From assembly GCA_047621305.1 (NCBI GenBank), contig JBLHNB010000015.1, positions 7,582 through 71,581 on the forward strand: a stretch of 64,000 nucleotides of DNA. The letters are read 5' to 3'. Made by a program: the position numbers and the translations under genes. Within the stretch, counting starts at the first letter, position 1, and each line of letters begins with the position of its first letter. The DNA comes from Colwellia_A sp047621305 (GTDB lineage: Bacteria > Pseudomonadota > Gammaproteobacteria > Enterobacterales > Alteromonadaceae). Under the pieces are notes generated by a model. It saw nothing but the letters and a program-made list of their open reading frames with translations, was not told where the DNA came from and did no database searches. This document shows positions 53,838-63,526 of the stretch, piece by piece.

Positions 53838-54953
53838 TCAGGGTAAATGTTTACTGGCTAAATAGTCATGAGATTGCATTTCTTGCAAGCGACTAAGGCA
53901 GCGTTTAAATTCAAAAACTAGGCTTCCTCCCTGATATAGTTCTTCCAATGCAACTTGAGCAGAAATGATTAATTTCACATTTCGCTCGTAAAACTCATCC
54001 ACTAAGGCAATAAATCGCCTTGCCGCGTCATCACTATCGACATTCATTTGCGACACATTGGCTAATAATACTGTGTGGTAAAGTCGGCTTATTTCCATGT
54101 AATCCCCTTGGCTACGGGCCGATTCACATAATACTGAAAAGTTAAAATGCACTAAACCATCAGATTCTTCAATGGTTGTTAATGGTCGATTATTTATTTC
54201 AATTATTTTATTCTTTTGACCCATATCCACTGAAAGCTGAGTGAAATACCTAGCTAAATTTTCATTCGCTGTATTATCTAGCGGATAATGATAAATTTCA
54301 GCTTGCTCTAACGTCCGTAAACGATAATCAATACCACTGTCGACATTTATCACATCACAATGCTGATTAATTAAGGCGATAGCGGGTAAAAATCGTGCTC
54401 TTTGCAGACCATTTCGATATAACTCATCTGGAATGATATTTGATGTGGCGACTAAGATAACATTTAAAGCAAACAGTTCTTCAAATAAGCTGCCTAAGAT
54501 CATGGCATCAGTAATATCTGAAACAAAAAATTCATCAAAACAAATAATACAACTTTCATCTGCAAATCGCTTGGCAATTATTTTTAAAGGATCTGCTTGA
54601 CCACCAAGCGTTTTTAATTCTTGATGCACTCGATGCATAAAACGATGAAAATGCACGCGTGATTTATTTTTGATCGGTAAACAGTCATAAAATGTATCAA
54701 CAAGATAAGTTTTCCCTCGCCCTACTCCTCCCCAAAAATAGAGGCCTTTGATATTTTTTATGGGCTTTTTTGCAAGAATACGTTGCCAACCATTAAGTAC
54801 TTTTTTAAAACCTGAAACAGGTAAAGGTTTATTTTGCAGGTCTTCATAAAGACGCTGCAAATTTTTAACCGCATTTTCTTGTGCTGCGTCATATTGAAAA
54901 TCATCACGGCTTAAATCTTGGCTATATTTATCAAAAGGAGAAAGGTTTATCAT
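53838..54953 (-). CDS. zapE: cell division protein ZapE (AFG1-like ATPase)
   Basis: Cytoplasmic ATPase linked to FtsZ-ring stability, of the AFG1/Lace1 family. Walker A is FWGGVGRGKTYLVDTFY, Walker B is ICFDEFFVSDI, and the conserved HFHRFMH motif is present near residue 105. At 371 residues it is normal. It is divergent from zapG-degQ-degS, as in E. coli. Confidence 0.94.
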   Translation of the reverse strand: MINLSPFDKYSQDLSRDDFQYDAAQENAVKNLQRLYEDLQNKPLPVSGFKKVLNGWQRILAKKPIKNIKGLYFWGGVGRGKTYLVDTFYDCLPIKNKSRVHFHRFMHRVHQELKTLGGQADPLKIIAKRFADESCIICFDEFFVSDITDAMILGSLFEELFALNVILVATSNIIPDELYRNGLQRARFLPAIALINQHCDVINVDSGIDYRLRTLEQAEIYHYPLDNTANENLARYFTQLSVDMGQKNKIIEINNRPLTTIEESDGLVHFNFSVLCESARSQGDYMEISRLYHTVLLANVSQMNVDSDDAARRFIALVDEFYERNVKLIISAQVALEELYQGGSLVFEFKRCLSRLQEMQSHDYLASKHLP

Positions 54954-55167
54954 TAAGTAATCACTATATTTATCATCTATATTCTAATTTGTGCTTGAAA
55001 AATCTATTTTAGCAAACATATTTAGTATATATAATCTGTTTGATACATTAGCATTAAGTATAGCAACCCAAAGAAACGTTTTTAAACAAAACTATCAAAG
55101 TAGATGTGGGATCCAAAATCCCATTATTTTTCATTATTTTTCATTATTACAATCAAGGTAATTACGT

Positions 55168-55632
55168 ATGACAATCTTATTAGGCTTATCAATTTTTATT
55201 ATCGGTGCCATTACAGGATTTATCGCCAACAAATTCTTTAGTGCTGCCTCACAAAACCAACAAAAACTTGCAAATAAAGTAAGTCATAGCGAAACCGCTC
55301 TAGAGCAATATAAACTTGATGTTGCCGAGCATTTAGATAGTTCAGCAAAGCTATTAGAACAAATGAATAGCACGTGTAAAATTGCTATGGAGCAAATGAC
55401 ACAAAGCACCAAGTTATTGCAACAAGCAACGCCTGAAGAATCTAGCGCGATGCCTTTCTTCTCAAAAGAAACTCAAGATCAATTAGCACAGACTGTTTCA
55501 CTTCGTCATAAACGCGCAGAAAAAACAGAAACGTCTCACATCACTGAACCTCCGCTTGATTATTCAGGTGAAGCAAGCGGTTTATTTGATGATTCGAAAC
55601 AAGCTGTTACAAATACTAGCACGAGTAGATAG
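55168..55632 (+). CDS. zapG: ZapG/YhcB, DUF1043 inner-membrane protein
   Basis: Single-pass cytoplasmic-facing protein that works with cell-envelope and division machinery. The N-terminal TM (about 3-25, GLSIFIIGAITGFIAN) is followed by a coiled coil (about 28-100) and a low-complexity tail. The NKF and TGFI features match DUF1043. At 154 residues it is typical. The zapE-zapG-degQ-degS gene order matches E. coli, which supports the name. Confidence 0.9.
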   Translation: MTILLGLSIFIIGAITGFIANKFFSAASQNQQKLANKVSHSETALEQYKLDVAEHLDSSAKLLEQMNSTCKIAMEQMTQSTKLLQQATPEESSAMPFFSKETQDQLAQTVSLRHKRAEKTETSHITEPPLDYSGEASGLFDDSKQAVTNTSTSR

Positions 55633-55708
55633 GAACTTAACTGTAATCGTTCAGTCTGAATTTGAGTAGTTTTTTGAGTCCATTTATTAATAGAGAGTTG
55701 TCTTAAAT

Positions 55709-57070
55709 ATGAGAAAAATGTCTGTTTTAGCCAGTACCATTATTTTATCGAGCACAATTGCCTTATCAAGTTTACCTGCAAGTGCTAACTTACCGCTGTC
55801 TGTGAATGGTCAGACCATGCCAAGCTTAGCACCGATGTTAACAGGGGTAACTCCTGCTGTGGTCTTAATTTCAGTCAAAGGCACACACGAAATAAAACCC
55901 AAAGTACCCGATGCATTTAAATTTTTCTTTGGACGTCCTCGTCAAAATCAAAATCAATCTCAAGAGCGTGAATTTAGGGGGCTAGGTTCTGGCGTTATTA
56001 TCGATGCCGATGAAGGTTATATAGTTACAAATAACCATGTTATCGCAGAGGCTGATGAAATATTAATCACCTTAAAAGATGGTCGACAAATAAAAGCTAA
56101 AAAAATTGGTACTGATGAAGGCAGCGATATCGCTTTATTGCAAATAGATGCCGATGATTTAGTTGAAATAAAAATTGCCGACTCTGACAACTTACGTGTT
56201 GGTGACTTTGCTGTTGCTATAGGCAGTCCTTTTGGACTAGGGCAAACTGTTACATCTGGTATTGTCAGTGCTTTGGGTCGTAGTGGCCTTAATATTGAAA
56301 ACTATGAGGACTTCATTCAAACTGACGCCGCTATTAATAGTGGCAACTCAGGTGGTGCTCTCGTTAACCTGAACGGTGAATTAATTGGCATCAACACCGC
56401 AATTATAGGCCCAAATGGTGGCAATGTTGGTATTGGTTTTGCGATTCCAAGTACTATGGTTAAAAATTTAATAGGTCAAATCATTGAATTTGGTGAAGTA
56501 CGACGAGGTATTCTTGGGGTATCTGGACGAAGCGTAAATAGTGAACTAGTAAAAGCAATGGAGCTTGAAGTAAATCAAGGCGGATTTGTCGAACAAGTAG
56601 CACCTGACTCCGCTGCTGAAAAAGCAGGTATTAAAGCAGGAGATGTAATCACTAAAGTTAATGGTAAAGCTGTAAAGTCGTTTTTTGAGTTAAAAGGTAA
56701 AATTGGCTCTATTGGCGCAGGTAAAAGTGTGAAAATTACTGTCGTACATCCTAACGGTAAAGAGGAGCAATTAAACGTTACTTTACAGAAGTCTGAAACA
56801 GCAAATGTTGAAGCAGCAAGTATTCATCGGATGTTGGATGGCGCTGAGCTGGAAAATAATATTGATGGGGAAGGCATAGAGGTAAAAACTGTTGCTCAAG
56901 ATAGTCCTGCAGCACTTATAGGTTTAGCTGAAGGCGATGTGATCAGTGGTGTAAATCGTACACGTTTAAAAAATATTGCCGAGTTAAGAACATTTTTAAA
57001 GGATCAAAAAGGGGTATTTGCCTTAAATATCATCCGGGGTAATACAAATTTATATTTAATGATCCGTTAA
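55709..57070 (+). CDS. degQ: periplasmic serine endoprotease DegQ/DegP type
   Basis: HtrA-family protease and chaperone of the periplasm. The signal peptide ends SLPASA|NLP (about residue 26). The catalytic triad is H110 (VTNNHVIA), D140 (GSDIALLQ) and S214 (NSGNSGGALVN). Two PDZ domains lie at about 265-355 and 370-453, which suits DegP/DegQ and not DegS. The LA-loop is short, so DegQ is preferred. A strong terminator follows, so it does not share a transcript with degS. Confidence 0.92.
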   Translation: MRKMSVLASTIILSSTIALSSLPASANLPLSVNGQTMPSLAPMLTGVTPAVVLISVKGTHEIKPKVPDAFKFFFGRPRQNQNQSQEREFRGLGSGVIIDADEGYIVTNNHVIAEADEILITLKDGRQIKAKKIGTDEGSDIALLQIDADDLVEIKIADSDNLRVGDFAVAIGSPFGLGQTVTSGIVSALGRSGLNIENYEDFIQTDAAINSGNSGGALVNLNGELIGINTAIIGPNGGNVGIGFAIPSTMVKNLIGQIIEFGEVRRGILGVSGRSVNSELVKAMELEVNQGGFVEQVAPDSAAEKAGIKAGDVITKVNGKAVKSFFELKGKIGSIGAGKSVKITVVHPNGKEEQLNVTLQKSETANVEAASIHRMLDGAELENNIDGEGIEVKTVAQDSPAALIGLAEGDVISGVNRTRLKNIAELRTFLKDQKGVFALNIIRGNTNLYLMIR

Positions 57071-57093
57071 ATTATCGATTAAATAACGATACT

Positions 57094-57117
57094 AAGACTC
57101 CCTTTGGAGTCTTTTTT
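57094..57117 (+). terminator. intrinsic terminator after degQ
   Basis: AAGACTCC (57094-57101) pairs with GGAGTCTT (57106-57113) around CTTT, followed by TTTT. Located 23 bases after the degQ stop. Confidence 0.85.
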
Positions 57118-57159
57118 AATATAAAAATCGTATATTAAAATTATCGATACAGATAATAT

Positions 57160-58266
57160 ATGTTAGGCTTAAATAAAATAACTATAAAAACTAATTCATT
57201 GAAAATTTTCGAACTACTCAAGTATATTATCCGTTCTGCTAGTTATGGCGTTGTTATTGCTGTTGTTTTACTGCTTTTAATTCCAAGTTTAAGAGAAAAC
57301 AATCTAGCTTCACTTAATATTTTTCAAGCATCTTCACAAGATAGTAAACCACTTTCCTATGCCAAAGCGGTTAGAGAGGCTGGGCCTGCTGTTGTAAATA
57401 TTTACTCTCAAGAAATACAAACTAAAGTTGGCTACGGCAACAACGTACAACAAAGTTCTCGATTAGGGTCGGGAGTGATCATGGATAGTAGAGGTTATAT
57501 TTTAACTAACTTCCACGTGGTGCAAAATGCAGATGAAGTTACTGTTTTACTACAAAGTGGCCAACAATTTGCGGCTGAGCTAATTGGTTATGATATTTAC
57601 ACTGATTTAGCCGTTTTAAAGGTAGCAGCAAATAACCTGCCTATAATACCCCAGCAAAAAGATTTAGTTTCACAGACCGGAGATGTGGTACTTGCCATAG
57701 GTAACCCCTTTAATCTTGGGCAAACTGTTACTCAGGGTATCGTTAGTGCTACAGGCCGCAACGGGCTAAGTAATACCAGTTATTTAGAATTTTTACAGAT
57801 GGATGCTGCGATCAACAAAGGTAACTCAGGTGGCGCTCTGGTGGATACTAATGGTAATTTAGTTGGTATAAATTCTCGTAACTTTTCAAATCCCAACTTA
57901 AATATTCAAGGTATTTTTTTCGCCGTTCCTTATATGTTAGCCAATAAAGTGATGCAAAAAATTATTGCCCATGGTCGCGTTGTTCGTGGATGGCTAGGGG
58001 TTTCAGCAACCCAGTATTTAACAGGCGCCAAAGGTTTTGTTATTGGTGATATCACACCAAACAGTCCGGCAAGTGAAGCTGGATTATTAAGAGGGGATGT
58101 TGTGTATCAGATTGAAGATTTACCAATTTATGGCATTACTGATGCACTTGATATTGTGGCTGAAACGAGACCTAATACGACCATAATATTAAAAATATAT
58201 CGCCAAAAACAAAAGCTAGATATCCCCGTTACCATCATTGAATACGGTACTAAAACCAAAAATTAA
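57160..58266 (+). CDS. degS: membrane-anchored protease DegS
   Basis: Site-1 protease that starts the sigma-E response by cleaving RseA when unfolded outer-membrane proteins bind its PDZ domain. One N-terminal TM helix (about 28-43) anchors it. The triad is H119 (TNFHVVQ), D149 (YTDLAVLK) and S223 (NKGNSGGALVD). Only one PDZ domain (about 275-360) follows, which separates it from DegQ. At 368 residues it is slightly longer than E. coli DegS (355). It sits directly downstream of degQ with its own transcription unit likely. Confidence 0.93.
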   Translation: MLGLNKITIKTNSLKIFELLKYIIRSASYGVVIAVVLLLLIPSLRENNLASLNIFQASSQDSKPLSYAKAVREAGPAVVNIYSQEIQTKVGYGNNVQQSSRLGSGVIMDSRGYILTNFHVVQNADEVTVLLQSGQQFAAELIGYDIYTDLAVLKVAANNLPIIPQQKDLVSQTGDVVLAIGNPFNLGQTVTQGIVSATGRNGLSNTSYLEFLQMDAAINKGNSGGALVDTNGNLVGINSRNFSNPNLNIQGIFFAVPYMLANKVMQKIIAHGRVVRGWLGVSATQYLTGAKGFVIGDITPNSPASEAGLLRGDVVYQIEDLPIYGITDALDIVAETRPNTTIILKIYRQKQKLDIPVTIIEYGTKTKN

Positions 58267-58278
58267 CATCTACTAACT

Positions 58279-58308
58279 AAAAAGCTCTCGTAATAACGAA
58301 AGCTTTTT
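58279..58308. terminator. bidirectional terminator between degS and murA
   Basis: AAAAAGCT pairs with AGCTTTTT, with a TCG/CGA inner stem and small mismatch, between convergent degS and murA. T-rich tails occur on both strands. Confidence 0.7.
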
Positions 58309-58334
58309 AGTTTTTCTATCTAGATAGCTAAAAA

Positions 58335-59597
58335 CTAACTTGCTTTAATGCGAGTAATATTTGCACCTAAAGCTCGTAGTTTATCTTCAATATGCTGATA
58401 ACCACGGTCTATATGATAGATACGATCGACTTGTGTTTCAGTTGTTGCTACTAAACCCGCAATCACTAAACTTGCCGAAGCGCGTAAGTCCGTTGCCATC
58501 ACTTGTGCACCATTTAATTGTTCAACACCTTTTGAAATAGCGGTATTTCCCTCAATCGTAATATCTGCCCCCATACGTTGTAATTCAGGCACATGCATAA
58601 AACGATTTTCAAAAATGGTTTCTGTTGTTGTTGCCGTACCTTGTGCAATAACATTCAGTGTTACAAATTGGGCTTGCATATCCGTTGGAAAAGCAGGATG
58701 AGGCGCTGTGCGTATATTTACGGCTTTAGGGCGCTGTGACATCACAAGTTCAATCCAATTATCACCGACTGTAATCTTAGCACCTGCTTCTTGTAATTTA
58801 CTAATAACGGCATCTAATGCTTTAGGATCCGTATTTAAACACTTTATGTGTCCTTGCGTTACCGCTGCAGCAACTAAGAAGGTTCCTGTTTCGATACGGT
58901 CAGGCATAACGCGATATTGTTCACCACAAAGTTTTTCTACACCTTCTATAGTTAAGGTATCGCTACCGGCTCCTGAGACATTTGCCCCCATTGAATTTAA
59001 GCAATTGGCTAAATCAACTATTTCAGGTTCTCGTGCAGCATTTTCAATGATAGTCGTGCCATTAGCTAGCGCTGCGGCCATCATTAAGTTCTCAGTTCCC
59101 GTCACACTCACGGTATCCATAAAAATGGTCGCGCCTTTTAATCGGCCATCATTTTTTGCAATAATATAGCCGTTTTCAACTTCAATATCAGCGCCCATTA
59201 GTTTTAAACCATGGATATGTAAATTAACCGGTCTAGCGCCAATGGCACAGCCACCAGGTAATGATACTTCTGCATGGCCAAAGCGTGCTAACAATGGACC
59301 TAAAACTAATATTGAAGCACGCATTGTTTTAACTAATTCATAAGAGGCACGACAATGATCTATTGTGCTCGCGTCTATTTGTACTGAGTTATCACCTAAC
59401 CAACTAACTTTTGCACCTAGTTGACTAAGTAATTTAATCGTTGTTTCAATGTCGTTTAATCGAGGAACGTTGTTAAACGTTATTGGTGTTTCTGATAACA
59501 AAGCGGCCATAAGAATAGGCAAAGCCGCATTTTTAGCGCCTGAAATGGTGACTTCACCCTGTAGTGGTTGTCCACCAATTATTTTAAATGCATCCAA
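58335..59597 (-). CDS. murA: UDP-N-acetylglucosamine 1-carboxyvinyltransferase
   Basis: First committed enzyme of peptidoglycan synthesis, adding enolpyruvate to UDP-GlcNAc; target of fosfomycin. K22 and N23 in GAKNAALPI bind substrate. The reactive cysteine C117 is present in PGGCAIGARPVNLH, so the enzyme is the fosfomycin-sensitive form. At 420 residues it is standard. It lies 27 bp after ibaG, as in the mla-ibaG-murA cluster of E. coli. Confidence 0.96.
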   Translation of the reverse strand: MDAFKIIGGQPLQGEVTISGAKNAALPILMAALLSETPITFNNVPRLNDIETTIKLLSQLGAKVSWLGDNSVQIDASTIDHCRASYELVKTMRASILVLGPLLARFGHAEVSLPGGCAIGARPVNLHIHGLKLMGADIEVENGYIIAKNDGRLKGATIFMDTVSVTGTENLMMAAALANGTTIIENAAREPEIVDLANCLNSMGANVSGAGSDTLTIEGVEKLCGEQYRVMPDRIETGTFLVAAAVTQGHIKCLNTDPKALDAVISKLQEAGAKITVGDNWIELVMSQRPKAVNIRTAPHPAFPTDMQAQFVTLNVIAQGTATTTETIFENRFMHVPELQRMGADITIEGNTAISKGVEQLNGAQVMATDLRASASLVIAGLVATTETQVDRIYHIDRGYQHIEDKLRALGANITRIKAS

Positions 59598-59624
59598 GTG
59601 ATTATTCTTTCTATGTTGATTAAA

Positions 59625-59882
59625 TTAAAGAGGAAGGTTAAACATTTTCTCACGTTGCCAGACTGACGTTGTGAATGTTTTTATCGTTACCGCATGTATA
59701 GCACCATCTTTTATCGCTTGAGATAATGGCGCATAAATTGTTTGCTGTTTTTTTACTCGGCTTAACTCACCCAAAAAATCTGCAATAGCGATAACTTTAC
59801 ATTGTGAACCGTCAAAACTAACATGCAATTCATTTAATTCAACGGCATCATTAATTAATTTTTCTATATCTGAAATTTCCAC
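59625..59882 (-). CDS. ibaG: BolA-family protein IbaG
   Basis: Small BolA-like protein, 85 residues, thought to work with monothiol glutaredoxins in iron-sulfur handling. The conserved BolA block AIKDGAIHAVTIKTFTTSVW and the VSFDGSQCKVIAI strand are present. It lies between mlaB and murA. Confidence 0.92.
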   Translation of the reverse strand: MEISDIEKLINDAVELNELHVSFDGSQCKVIAIADFLGELSRVKKQQTIYAPLSQAIKDGAIHAVTIKTFTTSVWQREKMFNLPL

Positions 59883-60074
59883 ATATACCTCATATTAAGC
59901 TAGTAATGAACGATAAACATTAGTGTATAAAAAATACCGTTCAGTGTATCGCTATAGCTTAACCTATTTACCTTACGGTAGGTATAATTCCACTTAGAAT
60001 TTTTAGAAATTCTGTCTATCTCCATTTAACATCTATGCGTTAAATGGATTGCTAGTACAAGTTTGAGAGTCTAT

Positions 60075-60368
60075 TTATTTAGGTATGAATGAATCAACAC
60101 CACTTAAGGCTGCTAATTTCAGTAGTTCTTGAGGGACATGGATAAAAGTTAACGAGCACGACTTTAAGTTTGCTTGCTCGACAATATACAATAGCCAAGC
60201 TAATCCTGCCGTATCCACTTTTTTTACTTGTGATAAATCAACAATCATCTTTTGTGAAGAAAACAAGTTTTTACTTTTTGTTTCAAATGATTTAGTGATA
60301 GTTGTTCGGATCAACTCACCGACAACCATCGACTTCCCACCCATTAATGTTAGATCTAATTGCGCCAT
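60075..60368 (-). CDS. mlaB: MlaB, STAS-domain subunit of the Mla phospholipid transporter
   Basis: Cytoplasmic STAS protein of 97 residues that binds MlaF and stabilises the MlaFEDB complex. The conserved VDLSQVKKVDTAGLAWLLYI contains the STAS threonine. It lies 8 bp after mlaC on the same strand. A 192-bp gap separates it from ibaG. Confidence 0.9.
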   Translation of the reverse strand: MAQLDLTLMGGKSMVVGELIRTTITKSFETKSKNLFSSQKMIVDLSQVKKVDTAGLAWLLYIVEQANLKSCSLTFIHVPQELLKLAALSGVDSFIPK

Positions 60369-60376
60369 TTAATGAC

Positions 60377-61048
60377 CTATAATTTTTTAAAAGTAATATT
60401 TTGAATGCTTTTTTTCTTCAACATTTCAGTTACATACGGCAAACCCTTCTGCCGAATAATACTCGCCAATTCAGCTTGTTTACTGTCTAATAAACTAACG
60501 CCTTCAGCAACCATATCATAAGCCTTCCAGTCATTAGTTTTAGTATTCTTACGTACGCGAAAGGAAATACTTATCGGGTTTCTCCCTGGCTCAATGACCA
60601 GTGTATCTACGGCAACTATTTTTTCATTAGTGAGATTTTTTGCAGGTGCAAATTCTACTTTTTGATTGTTATACAAGGTAAATACTTGTGCTAATGAGGT
60701 CACATAATAATCTCTAAATACAGGAACAAACTCTTTACGCTCTTGTGCTGTTGTTGATTTAAAATTCTTAGCACCGATCACTTTATATGCCGAATATTTG
60801 TAATCTATATAAGGTAGTAATTCCTCATTAATGATTGTTTTAAGTAAATTCGGATTGGCACGAATTAAGCGGTGTTCATCGGCAAAACGCTTGAAAGTAA
60901 TACCTGCTACTTTTTGAATCATAGTGTAAGGATTTTTCTTCGCTACTTTAGCTATCTCAGCCGAAAATACCGAAACAGAAAAAATTAACCAAAATCCCAC
61001 GATAGCCAATACGACTTTATTTATATTGTTTGTTTTTTTCATAGTCAA
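60377..61048 (-). CDS. mlaC: MlaC, periplasmic phospholipid-binding protein
   Basis: Periplasmic carrier that moves phospholipid between the outer-membrane MlaA site and the MlaFEDB complex. The signal peptide runs to about residue 29 (FSVSVFSA|EIA). The ABC-type Ttg2D domain is recognisable by ELLPYIDYKYSAYKVIG, TAQERKEFVPVFRDYYV and WKAYDMVAEGVSLL. At 223 residues it is normal. It starts 2 bp after mlaD. Confidence 0.93.
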   Translation of the reverse strand: MTMKKTNNINKVVLAIVGFWLIFSVSVFSAEIAKVAKKNPYTMIQKVAGITFKRFADEHRLIRANPNLLKTIINEELLPYIDYKYSAYKVIGAKNFKSTTAQERKEFVPVFRDYYVTSLAQVFTLYNNQKVEFAPAKNLTNEKIVAVDTLVIEPGRNPISISFRVRKNTKTNDWKAYDMVAEGVSLLDSKQAELASIIRQKGLPYVTEMLKKKSIQNITFKKL

Positions 61049-61050
61049 CT

Positions 61051-61521
61051 TTACTCACCACTTCCTTGGCTAAACAAAAACTGCCCGATCAACTCTTCTA
61101 ATACTAAAGCTGGTTTTGTATCTTCGATATAATCACCCGGACCTAAAATGGTGACTGACTCATCAATAAACCCTGGCAATAAACCTACATACTGTTCTCC
61201 TAATAAACCCGCGGTTAATATTGAAACTGATGTCGCTTCAGAGAAATGATTATATTGTGCATAAATATTTAGGGTAACTACTGGAGTATAGTCTTCTACA
61301 TCAAGAGATATATCCGTTACTCGACCAACAACAACGCCACCCACTTTAATGGGAGATCTGACCTTTAACCCCCCGATATTATCAAACTTGGCATAAAGGT
61401 CATAAGTTTCACCTGAGCCAGAAATACCACTATCGGCAACTTTTAACGACAACATCAATAATGCAGCTATTCCAATTAATGCAAATAACCCAACCATAAA
61501 CTCTATTTTTTTCGACACCAT
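61051..61521 (-). CDS. mlaD: MlaD, MCE-domain subunit of the Mla transporter
   Basis: Inner-membrane-anchored periplasmic subunit that forms a hexameric ring for lipid passage. One TM helix (about 9-28) is followed by the MCE domain (LYAKFDNIGGLKVRSPIKVGGVVVGRV) and a C-terminal helix. The ATG at 61521 is preferred because GTGGAAGAC precedes it and it gives the family start VSKKIEFMVGLF; TTG at 61533 would add four residues. About 156 residues. Confidence 0.92.
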   Translation of the reverse strand: MVSKKIEFMVGLFALIGIAALLMLSLKVADSGISGSGETYDLYAKFDNIGGLKVRSPIKVGGVVVGRVTDISLDVEDYTPVVTLNIYAQYNHFSEATSVSILTAGLLGEQYVGLLPGFIDESVTILGPGDYIEDTKPALVLEELIGQFLFSQGSGE

Positions 61522-61564
61522 GTCTTCCACCAACCACTAAAACAAATTAAAAATACACTAATAT

Positions 61565-62341
61565 TTATTTGGTAAACATCAATGCTGTTAATACAAAATC
61601 TAACGCTAAAACAAGTAACGATGACTGAACTACCGTTGACGTTGTCGCTCTACTGATCCCCTCTGACGTTGGATCACAACTATAACCTTTATAAACAGCA
61701 ATCCAAGTGACCACAAAAGCAAAAACAACACTCTTAATGATGCCATTTAAAATATCTTTATTAAAATCAACTTGAGCTTGCATAACTGACCAAAAAGTAC
61801 CGCTATCTACACCTAGCCAGTCAACACCAACCAAGTGTGCACCTAAGATTCCGACCGCAGAAAATATAGCAGCCAATAAAGGTAAACTAATAAAGCCCGC
61901 CCAAAATCTTGGTGCAACAATGCGTCTTAACGGATCAACAGCCATCATTTCCAAGCTTGATAATTGTTCAGTCGCTTTCATCAATCCAATTTCTGCTGTT
62001 AACGCTGAACCCGCTCGTCCAGCAAACAATAAGGCCGCAACAACAGGCCCCAGTTCGCGCAACAGAGCTAAGGCAACCATAGGTCCCAAGCTTGCTTCAG
62101 CACCATAGCCCACTAAAATAGTATAGCCCTGTAAGGCTAAAACCATACCTATAAATAATCCTGAAACCAAAATAATGGTCAGTGATAATACGCCAACGGC
62201 ATATAACTGGTTTATCAACAAAGGAAAGCCTTTGCGCACATTGGGAACATGAGCCAATGCTGATGTCAATAACATCACCGCCCTTCCCAAACCTGCAATA
62301 ACCGCAATGACTTTTCTGCCAAGTAATATGATTTTATTCAT
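61565..62341 (-). CDS. mlaE: MlaE, permease of the Mla transporter
   Basis: Integral membrane permease (258 residues, about five TM helices) of the Mla retrograde phospholipid transport system. Characteristic blocks are LVSGLFIGMVLALQGY, GPVVAALLFAGRAGSALTAEIG and EQLSSLEMMAVDPLRRI. It follows mlaF by 3 bp. Confidence 0.95.
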   Translation of the reverse strand: MNKIILLGRKVIAVIAGLGRAVMLLTSALAHVPNVRKGFPLLINQLYAVGVLSLTIILVSGLFIGMVLALQGYTILVGYGAEASLGPMVALALLRELGPVVAALLFAGRAGSALTAEIGLMKATEQLSSLEMMAVDPLRRIVAPRFWAGFISLPLLAAIFSAVGILGAHLVGVDWLGVDSGTFWSVMQAQVDFNKDILNGIIKSVVFAFVVTWIAVYKGYSCDPTSEGISRATTSTVVQSSLLVLALDFVLTALMFTK

Positions 62342-62344
62342 GTT

Positions 62345-63148
62345 CTACATCCCTTTACCAATCAATTCATCACGATAAGGTTTGGCTGGGTAATGAAAAG
62401 GAACCGGACCATCAGATTCACCTTTTACAAATTGTTGAACTAAAGGGGACGTTTGTTCTAAAATTTGTTGGGGTGTGCCATGACCAATAATTTTTTGCTC
62501 GGCAATAACATAAATATAATCAGCGATACTCATCACTTCAGGTACATCATGTGATACCACAACAGACGTTAATCCCAAGGCATCACTTAACTCACGGATT
62601 AAACGAACAATAACCCCCATAGAAATAGGGTCTTGTCCGGCAAACGGTTCGTCGTATAAAATTAATTCTGGGTCTAATGCAATTGCACGAGCCAATGCAG
62701 CACGACGTGCCATCCCACCAGACAATTCACTCGGACGTAAGAATCTAGCTCCTCTAAGTCCTACCGCTTCAAGCTTCATTAAGACAATTTTTTCAATAAT
62801 TTCTTCTGATAATTCTGAATGCTCTCGAATTGGAAAAGCAATATTGTCAAAAACAGTCATATCTGTAAATAAGGCACCACTTTGAAACAGCATACTCATG
62901 CGTTTACGGGTTTCATAAAGCTCATTTCGAGATAATTTAGGGATGTCTTGTCCGTCAAATATTATTTGCCCTGAATCTGGCTTAAGTTGACCACCAATCA
63001 AGCGTAATAACGTAGTTTTACCTATACCACTTGGCCCCATGATTGCTGTAACTTTTCCTTGTGGAATCGCTAAGCTAATATCATCATAGATGACACGGTC
63101 GCCACGTTTGAAGCTCATATTTTTAACATCGACTAATATATTTGACAT
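62345..63148 (-). CDS. mlaF: MlaF, ATP-binding subunit of the Mla transporter
   Basis: ABC ATPase of the Mla system, 267 residues. Walker A is GPSGIGKTTLLR, the signature is LSGGMARRAALARAI, Walker B is LILYDEPFAGQDP, and the switch histidine follows in VVSHDVPE. It is the first gene of the mlaFEDCB cluster that continues into ibaG and murA. The gap upstream is shared with the divergent antiporter. Confidence 0.95.
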   Translation of the reverse strand: MSNILVDVKNMSFKRGDRVIYDDISLAIPQGKVTAIMGPSGIGKTTLLRLIGGQLKPDSGQIIFDGQDIPKLSRNELYETRKRMSMLFQSGALFTDMTVFDNIAFPIREHSELSEEIIEKIVLMKLEAVGLRGARFLRPSELSGGMARRAALARAIALDPELILYDEPFAGQDPISMGVIVRLIRELSDALGLTSVVVSHDVPEVMSIADYIYVIAEQKIIGHGTPQQILEQTSPLVQQFVKGESDGPVPFHYPAKPYRDELIGKGM

Positions 63149-63526
63149 ATTCTTTTCAGGGGTCGCAATTTATTATCAGTAATTTCAAAGCAATTTTAAC
63201 GTACAACAGCTGATACTGCATTAGAAAATAGTAAATAAATATGTTTAAAGACTGTAAGTAATTGTAAGAAACGGGGCGTTAAGCTGTTATTTAACATCAA
63301 AAGTAAGTTAATTAATGTTAATGTAGCGGCATGACAGGCGACAATATCGTAAAAGTCATTAATGACCCTTTTGAAATAGATAAGAACTAAGGCTATTTGG
63401 CTAAGTAAAATAAAAGTTTGTTTTTTTATACTATTTTAATAATAATTCATTTTTTAATAGTACAACCCGCGAATATTTAATTTAAGATCCGCCGCATCAA
63501 CTGGGTAGTTCAAACAGGAAGCTTCA
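63149..63526. other. divergent promoter region between mlaF and the antiporter gene
   Basis: About 380 bases with no supported gene. It should hold promoters for the mla cluster and the antiporter; no firm -35/-10 pair was assigned. AGGAAG shortly before 63527 is the ribosome site of the antiporter. Confidence 0.5.

Noticed and set aside
55105..55150. Short direct repeats (ATTATTTTTC twice) before zapG
   Set aside because: Low-complexity AT-rich sequence without further structure.
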